A stretch of 47,412 bases of DNA from Candidatus Latescibacterota bacterium (GCA_022824945.1 JAJDYX010000046.1:1-47412), one strand, 5' to 3'. Shown: positions 33,149 through 42,251, counted from the first letter of the stretch. The notes: a model not told the origin generated them from the sequence alone. Made by a program: numbers and translations.

Positions 33149-34419
33149 ACTCCAAAAATATTTTTGGCAATGCGCTGCCTGCGCGTGTGCCGTTTTATTA
33201 CGGCTGGGTGGTTCTGATTTTTGCGGCGGTTGCGATGGTGGCGACGTTGCCGGGCAGAAGTGTTGGTATTGGTTTGATTACGGAGCCTTTGATCGCGGAT
33301 CTGGGTATTTCCCGGCTCGATTTTGCCGAGAAGAATTTTTGGGCGACGATTTTGGGAGCGTTGTTCAATTTGGTCTGCGGTTTGGCGATTGATCGCTTTG
33401 GGGTTCGCGTTGTTGTGACAGGGGTGCTATTTGTTCTGAGTGCGGTGGTTCTGGGTTTTAGCCAGGTGGCAAGTGGTGGTATTGTTTTGCTTTTTTTGCT
33501 GGTTTTGATGCGGGGTGTGGGGCAAAGCGCGTTGTCTGTGGTTAGTTTGACGATGGTTGGCAAGTGGTTTGTGCGGCGGTTGAGTGTTGCGATGGGTATT
33601 TTTGCCGTGCTTATGAGTCTGGGTTTTGCGGTTGCTATTGTTGTTGCTGGCGATGTTGTGCTCAATCAGGGTTGGCGGGTTATGTGGTCGGGGTTGGGGT
33701 GGATTCTGATGGTTCTATCTGGTTTGTGTCTGCTATTTGTTCGTCGAGATCCGGAGGCGGTTGGGCTGGATACCGAGGTTGTGAAGGGTGATGAGTCGGA
33801 TGAGCCGGTGATTGGGTTTACGCTTGTACAGGCGTTGATGACACCGGCTTTTTATGTATTTGCTATTGGGAGTGCGCTCTACAATCTGGTTATTGCGGGG
33901 GTGATGCTGTTCAATCAGTCTATATTGGGGGAGTTGGGGTTTGATGAGACGGTGTTTCAATATGCGATGGCGGTGTTTATGGCGACGGGTTTGTTGGGAA
34001 ATTTTACAGCGGGTTGGGCGGCGCGCCGATGGTCTTTGGGCAGGCTGATGACGGTTGCGATGCTGGCGGTTGGTCTTTATTTGCTTTTGTTTCCGCAGCT
34101 TAAGACGCCGGGGCAAGCGCTGACACATGCGGGGTTGCTCGGTTTTTCCGGGGGTGTGGTTTCGGTGATTTTTTTTACGGCGTGGGCAGATATTTTTGGG
34201 CGTCTTCATTTGGGTAAAATTCAGGGTGCGGCACAGGTGTTTGCGGTTTTGGCTTCTGCGACGGGGCCGTGGTTTATTGAGTCCATTTTTAGCTCTGCGG
34301 GGTCTTATGCACCCGCGTTTTACGCGCTGGCGCCAGCGGTGTTGCTGGTGGCTATTTTTGCATGGTTTGTGTATATCCCCAGGCCAGAGGATGCTGGTAT
34401 TAAGAGGGTGTGTGTATGA
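33145..34419 (+). CDS. MFS transporter (OFA/monocarboxylate-like)
   Basis: A 424-residue major facilitator with about 12 hydrophobic segments. It begins VPFYYGWVVLIFAAVAMVAT, the usual start of the oxalate/formate- and monocarboxylate-like MFS group, and contains the loop 2-3 motif GLAIDRFGVRVV and its second-half counterpart GWAARRWSLGRL. ATG 33145 overlaps the isomerase stop by 4 nt; upstream GTG 33082 would place 21 hydrophilic residues before the first helix and is rejected. The stop overlaps the next ATG the same way (34416-34419). It probably imports the products released by the co-transcribed PL8 lyase, such as unsaturated oligo- or monosaccharides or a uronate derivative; substrate unproven. 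Confidence 0.88.
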   Translation: MNSKNIFGNALPARVPFYYGWVVLIFAAVAMVATLPGRSVGIGLITEPLIADLGISRLDFAEKNFWATILGALFNLVCGLAIDRFGVRVVVTGVLFVLSAVVLGFSQVASGGIVLLFLLVLMRGVGQSALSVVSLTMVGKWFVRRLSVAMGIFAVLMSLGFAVAIVVAGDVVLNQGWRVMWSGLGWILMVLSGLCLLFVRRDPEAVGLDTEVVKGDESDEPVIGFTLVQALMTPAFYVFAIGSALYNLVIAGVMLFNQSILGELGFDETVFQYAMAVFMATGLLGNFTAGWAARRWSLGRLMTVAMLAVGLYLLLFPQLKTPGQALTHAGLLGFSGGVVSVIFFTAWADIFGRLHLGKIQGAAQVFAVLASATGPWFIESIFSSAGSYAPAFYALAPAVLLVAIFAWFVYIPRPEDAGIKRVCV

Positions 34420-37400
34420 AGTGGATTTTTATTTTTGTGGTTGGCATGGCCAGTGCGGCGATGGCGCAGGATATGCCCTGGCGCTATGATTTTGAGGAGA
34501 TGGGTGAGACCTATCGGGCAGATGCGGGCAGCGAGGTGTCGCTTTCGACGAAGCGTTATAAAAGGGGACAGCAATCTCTGAAGTGGTCATGGGAAAATCA
34601 TGGACGGCTTTTGTTTACGGATCCTGCGCCGGGACGCAATAAGGGATTGAATGGTTTTCGGGCGTGGGTGTACAACGAGGAGGCTCTCGATGAGGTGCTG
34701 ACGTTTGGGTTTGGGACAGAGTCTGAGTTGGCAGCAAATAATCCGCGTTATCAGTTTGAGTTTGGCTTGAATTTTACGGGCTGGCGGGCGATGTGGATCC
34801 ATTTGCGGGATGATGCGCGGAACAGGTCTTATGAGGGGGCGCGAAATGGGCGGGTGACGGCGTTTGATATCCGTGCAGCGAATAGTGGTACTGTGTATCT
34901 GGATCTGGTGGAGTTGGTGGAGAGGATTCACCCCAGGCGATCTCCCGATGCGCAGGTTTCATTTGTCAATGCGAATAGAGCTGATAGGAGCCGCGAATAC
35001 AGATGGAGTCAAAACAGGTTGCCGGGTCCACTTCCTGCGGAGATAACTGATGATGAGAGACAGGCTTTTGAGACGATTGCCGCGCGGTATGAGGCATGGG
35101 TTCTGGGCGATGAGGTGAAGGATGATCAGCGGGAGCCTGTGAGGATTCGGCTCAATGGGCTTACAGCCTACATAAGGCGCGGGTATCGCAGTCTCGCAGA
35201 TTACGAGATTCGACGCGAGGATGACCGCATTTTGGGGAAGCCTCTGTTTGCCGAGTTGTCGCCCTATACGCCCCTTTTTCAGAGTGTTTTTCAGGGGGTT
35301 TTGTTGCGTCTGGTGCTGGATTATCGGTTAAATGGGAATGATGAGGCAAAAGATCGGGTGATAGATGTTTTCGACTATTTGCACGATCAGGGTTGGGCTG
35401 ACGGCAGTGGTGTTGGCGCGATGCATCACGAATTTTTGCGGGTTGCGGGATATGCCCATGCCGTGTATTTGATGCGGGATGTTTTGCAGGGCAGGGAGAT
35501 GTTGGAACGGGAATTGGCGACGCTGAAGTGGTTCAGTATGTTTGGCGAATTGTACGAGGATCCGCAGGTGCCGGGCGCGAATGCGGATTTTATACGTTCG
35601 GTGGCGATGTATCGGTTGTTATGCATTTTGATGATGGAGGATACGCCTGAGAAGGTGGCGAATATGCGTTGCTATATTGCGTGGCTCAATAATGCACTAT
35701 CTATTGCGCCGGGGTGGCTGGATACGATTAAGCCGGATTTTGTGGGGTTTCACCATCGGGGTATTTACGCGAGTGGATATGCGCCAAATGCTTTTCACGT
35801 GGCTTCTGTTCTGGTGTATTTGTTGCACGATACGCCTTTTGCAGTTGCAGATGATAAGCGCGAGAATTTGAAGCAGGCGCTGTTGACGTCCAGGATTATG
35901 GCGAATACGTACGATATTTCAATGGCTGTTAATGGTCGTTTTCCGCGGAATACTGCGGTGGCGACCAAACTTTTGCCGGCTTATATGTATGTGGCGTTGA
36001 GTTATGATCCGGTGGATGTGGAATTATCGGGTGCGTTTATGCAGCTTTGGAAACCGGATTCGCAGTTGCTGATAGAAGATTTGTTTGAGCGGGTATCGGT
36101 GCGGCTGATGTATTTGCATACGCCGGGTGCGATGCAGATGATGGCGGATTTTGCAGGGGCGGGACACATATCTGCCGATCCGCCGTCTGGGCACTGGACT
36201 TTGCCTTATGGCGCGTTGTCCATTCATCGGCGCGGGGACTGGATGGTGAGTATGAAGGGGTGGGGTAAATATGTGTGGGATTATGAGTCGTCGGGGAGGA
36301 ATAATCCGCTCGGTCGTTATTTGAGCTATGGTTCGATGCTGGTTTACGGCAGTGGTGACCCTGTTGGCCGTGAGGCGAGTGGGATTGTGCGAGATGGGTG
36401 GGATTGGAGTATGTGGCCGGGTACGACGGTGATTCGCCTGAGTCATGAGCAACTCAAACACGAGGGGCGCGATCGCAATTTTTCGGATGAGACTTTTGTG
36501 GGTGGGGTGAATCTGAAAGGGCAAGACGGTGTGTTTGCGTTGAAGTTGCACGATACGAGATTCAATACGAGTTTTCGGGCGGTTAAGACGGTGTTTTGTT
36601 TTGACGATGTGCTGGTTTGTCTGGGGTCTGGTATTGAGAATGATGATGGTGGGCATGCGACGGTGACGCCGCTGTTTCAGGCGGCTATCTCTGAGGACCG
36701 TTCTACGAGGGTGAATGGGGAGGGTGTGCGTGCGGTTCCTTATGCGTTTTCGGGGACGAAGGGGCAGAGGGTATGGCTGATGGATTCACTGGGTAATGGG
36801 TATGTGATTCCCGATGGGGAGGGTCTGCAGGTGCAGCGTCAGGTGCAGGTTTCTAAAAATTATGGCAGGGATAGTGGTGGTACAGGGACTTTTGAATTGG
36901 CGTATCTGGATCACGGGAGCGCGCCTGGAGATGCATCTTATCACTATGCGGTGCTGGTGCAGAGGTCGCCGGATAGGGTAAGCGCGTTTGCGAGTTCACC
37001 GGAATACGATGTGTGGCAGCGAGATCGCGAGGGACATATTGTGCATCATCGGGGGATGAAGACGACGGGTTACGCGCTGTTTGATACAGATGCGAGGCCG
37101 ATGGATGGACCTGTTGTGTCTGTGTCTTTGCCGAGTTTGGTGATGGTTCGAGAGGGGGGGAATGGTTTGTTGGTTTCGGTGGCTGATCCAGATTTTGGGT
37201 GGAACTGGGAGATTCAGGATCCGCACCGTCAGGATGGTACGTTGGTTGTCAATCAGGCGAGTGAGTCTCGTAAGGTTGAGGTGACTGTGCGAGGGATATG
37301 GCGTTTGGACCAGTCCTATGATCTGGTAGAGGTTGTAGAGGAGCGGGAGGATCAGACGGTTGTGGCGTTTATGTGTCAGGATGGCAAGAGCGTGGCGGTG

Positions 37401-37442
37401 AGGTTGGTGAGGGCGGATAGGCGTTTGAAGATAAAAAATTAG
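34416..37442 (+). CDS. Secreted PL8-type polysaccharide lyase, chondroitinase ABC-like
   Basis: A 1008-residue protein with a signal peptide (MKWIFIFVVGMASAAMA then QD), about the length of Proteus chondroitinase ABC I (1021). The N-terminal part (25-190: QQSLKWSWENHGRLLF, FGLNFTGWRAMWIHLRDD) is the jelly-roll Lyase_N domain, followed by an alpha/alpha toroid (200-560) and C-terminal beta-sandwiches. Candidate catalytic residues align in order with H501, Y508 and R560 of the Proteus enzyme: H447 and Y455 (FHHRGIYASGY) and R508 (NGRFPRN); E625 (WDYESSGRNN) is the likely fourth. The family eliminates uronic-acid linkages of chondroitin, dermatan or related chains. Co-translated with the MFS gene through ATGA overlap. 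Confidence 0.85.
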   Translation: MKWIFIFVVGMASAAMAQDMPWRYDFEEMGETYRADAGSEVSLSTKRYKRGQQSLKWSWENHGRLLFTDPAPGRNKGLNGFRAWVYNEEALDEVLTFGFGTESELAANNPRYQFEFGLNFTGWRAMWIHLRDDARNRSYEGARNGRVTAFDIRAANSGTVYLDLVELVERIHPRRSPDAQVSFVNANRADRSREYRWSQNRLPGPLPAEITDDERQAFETIAARYEAWVLGDEVKDDQREPVRIRLNGLTAYIRRGYRSLADYEIRREDDRILGKPLFAELSPYTPLFQSVFQGVLLRLVLDYRLNGNDEAKDRVIDVFDYLHDQGWADGSGVGAMHHEFLRVAGYAHAVYLMRDVLQGREMLERELATLKWFSMFGELYEDPQVPGANADFIRSVAMYRLLCILMMEDTPEKVANMRCYIAWLNNALSIAPGWLDTIKPDFVGFHHRGIYASGYAPNAFHVASVLVYLLHDTPFAVADDKRENLKQALLTSRIMANTYDISMAVNGRFPRNTAVATKLLPAYMYVALSYDPVDVELSGAFMQLWKPDSQLLIEDLFERVSVRLMYLHTPGAMQMMADFAGAGHISADPPSGHWTLPYGALSIHRRGDWMVSMKGWGKYVWDYESSGRNNPLGRYLSYGSMLVYGSGDPVGREASGIVRDGWDWSMWPGTTVIRLSHEQLKHEGRDRNFSDETFVGGVNLKGQDGVFALKLHDTRFNTSFRAVKTVFCFDDVLVCLGSGIENDDGGHATVTPLFQAAISEDRSTRVNGEGVRAVPYAFSGTKGQRVWLMDSLGNGYVIPDGEGLQVQRQVQVSKNYGRDSGGTGTFELAYLDHGSAPGDASYHYAVLVQRSPDRVSAFASSPEYDVWQRDREGHIVHHRGMKTTGYALFDTDARPMDGPVVSVSLPSLVMVREGGNGLLVSVADPDFGWNWEIQDPHRQDGTLVVNQASESRKVEVTVRGIWRLDQSYDLVEVVEEREDQTVVAFMCQDGKSVAVRLVRADRRLKIKN

Positions 37443-37484
37443 TGGCAAGGCTCTTGACTCAAATGGGGATATGGGATAAATTGG

Positions 37485-37581
37485 ATCGCGGCCCCGTATT
37501 ACAACCTACGGGGCAGGCTTTAAGCATGCCGCGATGACAATCGCTATTCCTGTTGTCACGCCTGCATGTCTTAAGCAGGCG
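37485..37581 (+). repeat. REP-like element, copy 1 (two hairpins)
   Basis: First hairpin ATCGCGGC (37485-37492) with GCCGCGAT (37528-37535), containing an inner stem CCCCGTA/TACGGGG. Second hairpin CGCCTGC (37559-37565), loop ATGTCTTAA, GCAGGCG (37575-37581). It ends in CCAGAATGGG. It fills the gap between the PL8 lyase and ClpP and matches another element at 43318-43388. Confidence 0.7.
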
Positions 37582-37637
37582 TCCAGAATGGGGGTTGTTT
37601 TTAACTTTTTTTGTGTTTTTATTTTTTGGAGGACTGG

Positions 37638-38249
37638 ATGATTTGTGAGGACGATTTGATCCTCGAAGATGAGGAAAAAGAGGAAGATAGCGCGTCGAGA
37701 AACGGTATTTTGAACAAGGGGTTGATAGATGCGCGTACGATTTTGATTTCCGATCCCGTGGATCACAAGTTGACGGCTAAGGTGACGGCTCAGTTGCTGT
37801 TTTTGGATCATCAAGATTCGGAAGAAACAATTAAAATTTTTATCAATTCGCCCGGCGGCAGTGTGTACGATGGGTTTGCGATTTACGATATGATCCGGTT
37901 TATCCGTCCCAGAGTAAAGATAATCAGTGCGGGGCTGTCAGCCAGTGCAGCGACGGTGATTATGATGGCGGCAGATAAGGAAGATCGGCTGGCGTTGCCA
38001 AATTCGCGTCTTATGATTCATCAGCCTTCGATGCGGTTTCAAGGGGTGGCCGAAGATGTGCGGCGTACGGCTGAGGAGGTTGTGAAAATTAAGAAGAAGA
38101 TTAATGAGATGTATGCCGATGAGACCGGTCAGCCGATTGAAAAGATTGAGGAAGATACGGATCGAGATTATTGGATGAGTCCCGATGAGGCTGTGGAATA
38201 CGGGTTGATCAGCCGGGTTGTGAATGGGTTTGATGAGATAGGTGATTGA
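37638..38249 (+). CDS. clpP: ClpP-family serine protease
   Basis: A 203-residue ClpP homologue. Numbered from ATG 37638, the catalytic triad is S103 (SAGLSASAAT), H128 (PNSRLMIHQPS) and D175 (TDRDYWMSPDEAVEYGLI). The segment FINSPGGSVYDGFAIYDMI is the conserved oxyanion-hole region. ClpP forms a tetradecameric barrel fed by a Clp ATPase; none is encoded nearby. The acidic N-terminus (EDDLILEDEEKEED) is longer than in standard ClpP and the Ser region reads GLSAS instead of GQAAS, suggesting a secondary ClpP paralogue. ATG 37638 with GGAGGAC just upstream is chosen over the TTG at 37611. The stop is immediately followed by a G-rich tract. Confidence 0.9.
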   Translation: MICEDDLILEDEEKEEDSASRNGILNKGLIDARTILISDPVDHKLTAKVTAQLLFLDHQDSEETIKIFINSPGGSVYDGFAIYDMIRFIRPRVKIISAGLSASAATVIMMAADKEDRLALPNSRLMIHQPSMRFQGVAEDVRRTAEEVVKIKKKINEMYADETGQPIEKIEEDTDRDYWMSPDEAVEYGLISRVVNGFDEIGD

Positions 38250-38279
38250 GGGGCTGGGGACTGGGGCTGGGGACTGGGG
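38250..38279 (+). repeat. G-quadruplex-type tract directly after clpP
   Basis: Five GGGG runs at 38250-38253, 38256-38259, 38263-38266, 38269-38272 and 38276-38279, separated alternately by CT and ACT loops. It is a short tandem repeat of a 13-nt unit beginning one base after the clpP stop codon. Such short loops favour a stable G-quadruplex in the coding-strand DNA or the mRNA. Confidence 0.75.
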
Positions 38280-38323
38280 CTGGAGACTGGTTGGGCTGTG
38301 CGTGCGGGACGGCACAGGGCCTG

Positions 38324-38346
38324 CCCCTGCAGGTCTTAAGCAGGGG
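38324..38346 (+). repeat. REP-like hairpin, copy 3 (variant)
   Basis: CCCCTGC (38324-38330), loop AGGTCTTAA, GCAGGGG (38340-38346). Same stem-loop design as the second hairpin at 37559-37581 and 43366-43388, with the second base pair changed from G-C to C-G and the TTAA-ending loop kept. Confidence 0.65.
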
Positions 38347-38384
38347 ACCGTCTCCTGCGATGATATTGTGAATCCGGTTTGTAG

Positions 38385-38406
38385 GGGCGACCCCCTGTGG
38401 TCGCCC
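38385..38406 (+). repeat. Hairpin GGGCGACC/GGTCGCCC
   Basis: Perfect 8-bp stem at 38385-38392 and 38399-38406 with a 6-nt loop, inside a GTAGGGGCGACC...GGTCGCCCG context of the kind repeated between genes in many bacterial genomes. Only one copy was noticed here. Confidence 0.55.
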
Positions 38407-38415
38407 GCTATTTTA

Positions 38416-38449
38416 AAAAGTCTCCTGAGCAAGGAGGCTTTTCTTTTTT
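38416..38449 (+). terminator. Rho-independent terminator upstream of the helicase gene
   Basis: Stem AAAAG-T-CTCCT (38416-38426) pairs with AGGAG-G-CTTTT (38432-38442), one G-T pair, 5-nt loop, followed by C and six T. It probably ends transcripts from clpP. The AAGGAGG inside its right arm is too far (24 nt) from the helicase ATG to serve as its ribosome binding site. Confidence 0.75.
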
Positions 38450-38461
38450 GAGAATTGATGA

Positions 38462-41362
38462 ATGGATATACTTGAAAACAGAAGCATTATCCCGCATTGG
38501 ATGATGCGTCTTTTGGGCGCGAGGATGGCAACGATTTTAATTTCATCTGATGGTCTGATTTTGGAGAGGGCCGGGGGTGAACGCTTTGCCATAAGCTCTG
38601 AAAATTTGACACGAGAGAATGTATTGCGTCGCGGGCGGCTGTTTTTTGAGTTGGTGTTGCCGACGGATTGCGGAGCGCAGCGGTTGAAGGGGTTGTGCAA
38701 GGGAGAGGTGGAGGGGTTTTTCGACTGGTTGCAGGATTATTGGTTTTGGTTGGAGGAGGCTCAAAAATTTGCGTCAGAGGTGCAGCGATGTGCCGGAGAG
38801 ATTAATAGATTACTGGATGAAGGTTATCTGCGCAATTCCCGTTTGTTGAAGATAAAAGCGATGACGCGGGAAATGCTCGATCAATTTCGCAAGGTGCCGG
38901 TGGTGGGCAGTTTGGATCGCGATGCTGATTTTACGCTGGTGCAGGAGGTGGCACATTGGGGCGATCAAGAGGTGGAAGATTTTCGCGCGCAATATGTCAG
39001 TCGTCTCAAAGAAGCGTTTTCGACCTTTTTTGATGGGGTGGAGAGCAATCCGCTGAGCGAGAGCCAGCGAGATGCGTGTGTGATAGATGAAGATAATAAT
39101 CTGGTGCTGGCTGGTGCAGGTACTGGCAAGACGAGTGCGATGGTGGGGCGCGCGGGTTTTTTGGTTAAGAGCGGGCAGGCACGGCCCGATCAGATTCTCA
39201 TGCTGGCTTTTGCGAATAAGGCGGCAAAAGAGATGCAGGAGCGACTGGATGAACGCGTGGATGAAAAAGGTGTTGTTGCGAGTACGTTTCATAAGCTGGG
39301 TAAGGATATTATTGCTTCGGTCGAAAAGGCGCAGCCTTCGATTTCGCCTCTGGCAACAGATGGCGCGTTATTAGAAAAGCATGTGGATCAGTGGTTTGAG
39401 GCGTTGCTTGCGATTCCGAGCTATAGACAGTGGGTTCTGGATTATCTGGGTTATTACAGGTATCAAGCGGTCAATCCCTTTGATTTTAAAACTCAGGGGG
39501 AGTACTTTGAATATATTTCTGCGAATGAGATTCGCACGCTGCAGGGGGAGATGGTAAAAGGTCTGGGTGAGTTGTGGGTTGCCAATCATTTGTTTATGCT
39601 GGGTGTGGCGTATGAATACGAAGCCGCTTATGAGCATGAGACACGGGGACCAGATTATCGGCAATACCAACCCGATTTTTATCTTCCAGATTACGGTATT
39701 TATCTGGAGCATTTTGGTATAGACCGCGATGGGAATACGGCACCTTTTGTGGAGAGACAGAAGTATCACGCGGGGATGGATTGGAAGCGCAGAACTCACG
39801 AGAAGTACGGGACGCGCTTGATTGAGACTTTTCACTATGAATATTCCGAAGGTCGCTCGCTGACGGGCTTGCAGGAAAAATTAACAGAGGCTGGGGTGCA
39901 ATTTAATCTGCGTTCTCCGGATGAGATGCTGGATACGCTGAGGGAGTTTGGTGCGATTCGCGATTTGACACCGTTGCTCACGGATTTGTTGAAGCGGTTT
40001 AAGAGCAATTTGCCCCGGCCAGATCAACCGTGGGAGGAGATTGTCCAGGGTGGTCATTTGAGTTTGGTTCAGCAGCAGGCTTTGAAAATTGTGGTGCCGA
40101 TTTATGAGAAATACGATGCGTTTTTGAAAGAAAATAAGCATATCGATTTTGACGATATGATTGGCAAGGCAATCGCGTATGTGCAAAGTGGTCGCTTTGT
40201 TTCGCCCTGGCGATATATTCTGGTGGATGAGTTTCAGGATATTTCCGAGCCGCGGGCGCGGTTGGTCAGGGCGCTGAGAGAATCTGTTGATGCGTGTTCT
40301 CTGTTTTGCGTGGGGGATGATTGGCAGTCGATTTATCGATTTACGGGCAGTGATATTCGGTTTACTACGGATTTTGAGTCGAGATTTGGGGCTACTAAAA
40401 TTACGGTTCTGGATAAGACTTTTCGGTTCAATAATAGTATTTGCGATGTTGCTTCCCGGTTTGTGCTTGAGAATCCGGCGCAGGTTAAAAAGTCGTTGAC
40501 CACGCATGCGGTGGTTAGTCATCCTGCAGTTTCTTTGTTGCGCGAGAAGAAGCGTCGCGGTTCAGAGGCGGATTTTGATAATCGGCTGGATAGTGTGCTG
40601 GCGCATGTCGCCGAGCAGGCAGAAGAAGGGAGTTCGGTTTATTTGTTGGGCAGGTTTCGTTTTAACTTGCCCAATGGCACGCAGATGATGATGTTGAGGA
40701 AGCGGTTTCCCACTTTGTCTCTTGAGTGTAATACCGTTCACGGTGCAAAGGGTTTGGAAGCGGATTATGTGGTGGTGTTGGGGCTTGAACGCGGTCAATA
40801 CGGTTTTCCTTCGCAGAAGACTTCTCATTCTTTGCTCGAGGCGCTGTTGCCCGCGTTAGATCCTTTTCTATATTCGGAGGAGCGCCGTTTGTTTTATGTG
40901 GCGTTGACTCGCGCCAAACAGTGCGTGTATTTGATCGGCGATATGACGAATGCTTCTGAGTTTTTGATCGAGTTGTTGAAGAATAAATATCCGTTGGCGC
41001 TGGACGATTTTGAGACCAGTTTGACGCAGGCGTCTTTTGAGCGTATTCGCTGTGTGAAGTGCAAGACGGGTACGCTTGTTGCCGTGCAGGGACAGTCGTT
41101 TTGCGGTTGTAGCAATTATCCGTTGTGCTCTCATACTGAGAGCGGATGTCAAGCGTGTGGCAATCCGATGCAGCGCGTTGGGCGATTTAAAATATGTCTG
41201 GATCCCGATTGTGAATCGTGGATGCCTGTTTGCCCAAAGTGTGGCGCAGATATGGTTCAGCGCAAGGGGCGCTATGGTGCATTCTGGGGGTGTAAGAATT
41301 TTCGCGGGGATGATGGTATTTCTTGCCGGCATACGGAGAATGATATTTCTTTTTCTTCGTGA
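38462..41362 (+). CDS. UvrD/HelD-like superfamily 1 DNA helicase with embedded nuclease-like motif and zinc ribbons
   Basis: A 966-residue SF1 helicase resembling helicase IV. Walker A is LAGAGTGK223TSAM, Walker B VD589EFQDIS, and later motifs include GDDWQSIYRFTGSD, VHGAKGLEADYVVVLGLE and RRLFYVALTRAK. Between motifs I and II lies an inserted segment QPD405FYLPDYGIYLE416HFG, resembling the PD...E core of restriction-endonuclease-fold domains. The C-terminus carries topoisomerase-type C4 zinc ribbons starting at C864 (RCVKCKTG, CGCSNYPLC, CQACGNPM, CPKCGADMV). A role in DNA repair or replication-fork processing is likely. ATG 38462 has no good ribosome binding site. Downstream SDR gene follows within 15 bp. 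Confidence 0.88.
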   Translation: MDILENRSIIPHWMMRLLGARMATILISSDGLILERAGGERFAISSENLTRENVLRRGRLFFELVLPTDCGAQRLKGLCKGEVEGFFDWLQDYWFWLEEAQKFASEVQRCAGEINRLLDEGYLRNSRLLKIKAMTREMLDQFRKVPVVGSLDRDADFTLVQEVAHWGDQEVEDFRAQYVSRLKEAFSTFFDGVESNPLSESQRDACVIDEDNNLVLAGAGTGKTSAMVGRAGFLVKSGQARPDQILMLAFANKAAKEMQERLDERVDEKGVVASTFHKLGKDIIASVEKAQPSISPLATDGALLEKHVDQWFEALLAIPSYRQWVLDYLGYYRYQAVNPFDFKTQGEYFEYISANEIRTLQGEMVKGLGELWVANHLFMLGVAYEYEAAYEHETRGPDYRQYQPDFYLPDYGIYLEHFGIDRDGNTAPFVERQKYHAGMDWKRRTHEKYGTRLIETFHYEYSEGRSLTGLQEKLTEAGVQFNLRSPDEMLDTLREFGAIRDLTPLLTDLLKRFKSNLPRPDQPWEEIVQGGHLSLVQQQALKIVVPIYEKYDAFLKENKHIDFDDMIGKAIAYVQSGRFVSPWRYILVDEFQDISEPRARLVRALRESVDACSLFCVGDDWQSIYRFTGSDIRFTTDFESRFGATKITVLDKTFRFNNSICDVASRFVLENPAQVKKSLTTHAVVSHPAVSLLREKKRRGSEADFDNRLDSVLAHVAEQAEEGSSVYLLGRFRFNLPNGTQMMMLRKRFPTLSLECNTVHGAKGLEADYVVVLGLERGQYGFPSQKTSHSLLEALLPALDPFLYSEERRLFYVALTRAKQCVYLIGDMTNASEFLIELLKNKYPLALDDFETSLTQASFERIRCVKCKTGTLVAVQGQSFCGCSNYPLCSHTESGCQACGNPMQRVGRFKICLDPDCESWMPVCPKCGADMVQRKGRYGAFWGCKNFRGDDGISCRHTENDISFSS

Positions 41363-41376
41363 AAGGAGAGGGCGCG

Positions 41377-42147
41377 ATGGTTTTGCCCAGTATGCGATTG
41401 GATGATCAGGTGGTGCTGGTGACGGGTGCGGGTTCGGGTATTGGACGGGCGATTGCGATTGCGGTGGCTGAGGTGGGTGCCGATGTGGCGGTGTGTGAGG
41501 TGCCGCAGAAGATCAATGCGCTGGATGAGGTGTGCGAGGCGATTGAAGATTTGGGGCATCGGGCATTGTCAGTGGCTTTGGAATTGCCGGGTCAGGAGAG
41601 TATTGATGCGGCGGTGAGCCGGGTTATCGATATGTATGGCCGGGTCGATATTCTGGTGAATAATGCGGGTGTGAATATTCCCCGGGACGCGCTTGAGGTG
41701 ACAGAGGCAGATTGGGATGGGGTGCTTGATGTGAATTTGAAGGGGTTGTTTTTTATGTCGCAGCGCGTGGCGCAGTCGATGATTGAGACGGGTGGTGGCA
41801 AGATTGTGAATATTGCGTCGCAAAATGGGGTGGTGGGTTATTACAAGCGGGCGGCTTATTGTTCGAGTAAGGCCGGTGTGGTGAATCTGACGCGAGTGTT
41901 GGCTGTGGAGTGGGCGCCTTATCAGATTACGGTGAATGCCGTGGGTCCGACGTTTATTTTGACGCCGTTGACACAATCGACGTTTGATAATGAGGCGTTG
42001 CGCGAGGATTTGCTTTCGCGGATTCCTCTGGGGCGTGTGGGACAGCCCGAAGATGTGGTGGGTGCGGTGGTGTTTTTGGCGAGTCCGGCTGCCGATCTTA
42101 TTACGGGGCATACGCTGCTGGTGGATGGCGGTTGGACAGCGCTTTGA
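41377..42147 (+). CDS. SDR-family NAD(P)-dependent oxidoreductase
   Basis: A 256-residue classical short-chain dehydrogenase. T16-G-A-G-S-G-I-G23 binds the cofactor, NNAG is present in VDILVNNAGVNIPR, and the catalytic set is S148 (NIASQNG), Y161 and K165 (YCSSK). The C-terminal PEDVVGAVVFLASPAADLIT, then GHTLLVDGGW, is typical of gluconate/3-ketoacyl-type members. Such enzymes oxidise or reduce a sugar or hydroxy acid. ATG 41377 follows AAGGAGAGG; GTG 41359 would start at the preceding stop and is less likely. It precedes the CoA-transferase A gene by 104 bp that contain a half REP element. Confidence 0.92.
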   Translation: MVLPSMRLDDQVVLVTGAGSGIGRAIAIAVAEVGADVAVCEVPQKINALDEVCEAIEDLGHRALSVALELPGQESIDAAVSRVIDMYGRVDILVNNAGVNIPRDALEVTEADWDGVLDVNLKGLFFMSQRVAQSMIETGGGKIVNIASQNGVVGYYKRAAYCSSKAGVVNLTRVLAVEWAPYQITVNAVGPTFILTPLTQSTFDNEALREDLLSRIPLGRVGQPEDVVGAVVFLASPAADLITGHTLLVDGGWTAL

Positions 42148-42191
42148 AGTGAGAAGTGAGAAGTGTGAAGAGTGAAGGACCATCAACTGTC

Positions 42192-42215
42192 ATCGCGGCA
42201 TGGTTGAGCCGCGAT
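42192..42215. repeat. Half REP-like hairpin
   Basis: ATCGCGGC (42192-42199) and GCCGCGAT (42208-42215) with an 8-nt loop, the same stem as the first hairpin of REP copy 1. It lies between the SDR and CoA-transferase A genes, next to a short GAAGTGAGAAGTGTGAAG repeat also seen after 20342 and 25163. Confidence 0.6.
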
Positions 42216-42251
42216 CCAGGAGATTTTTGTTGATCGTAAGGGCAAATTACT

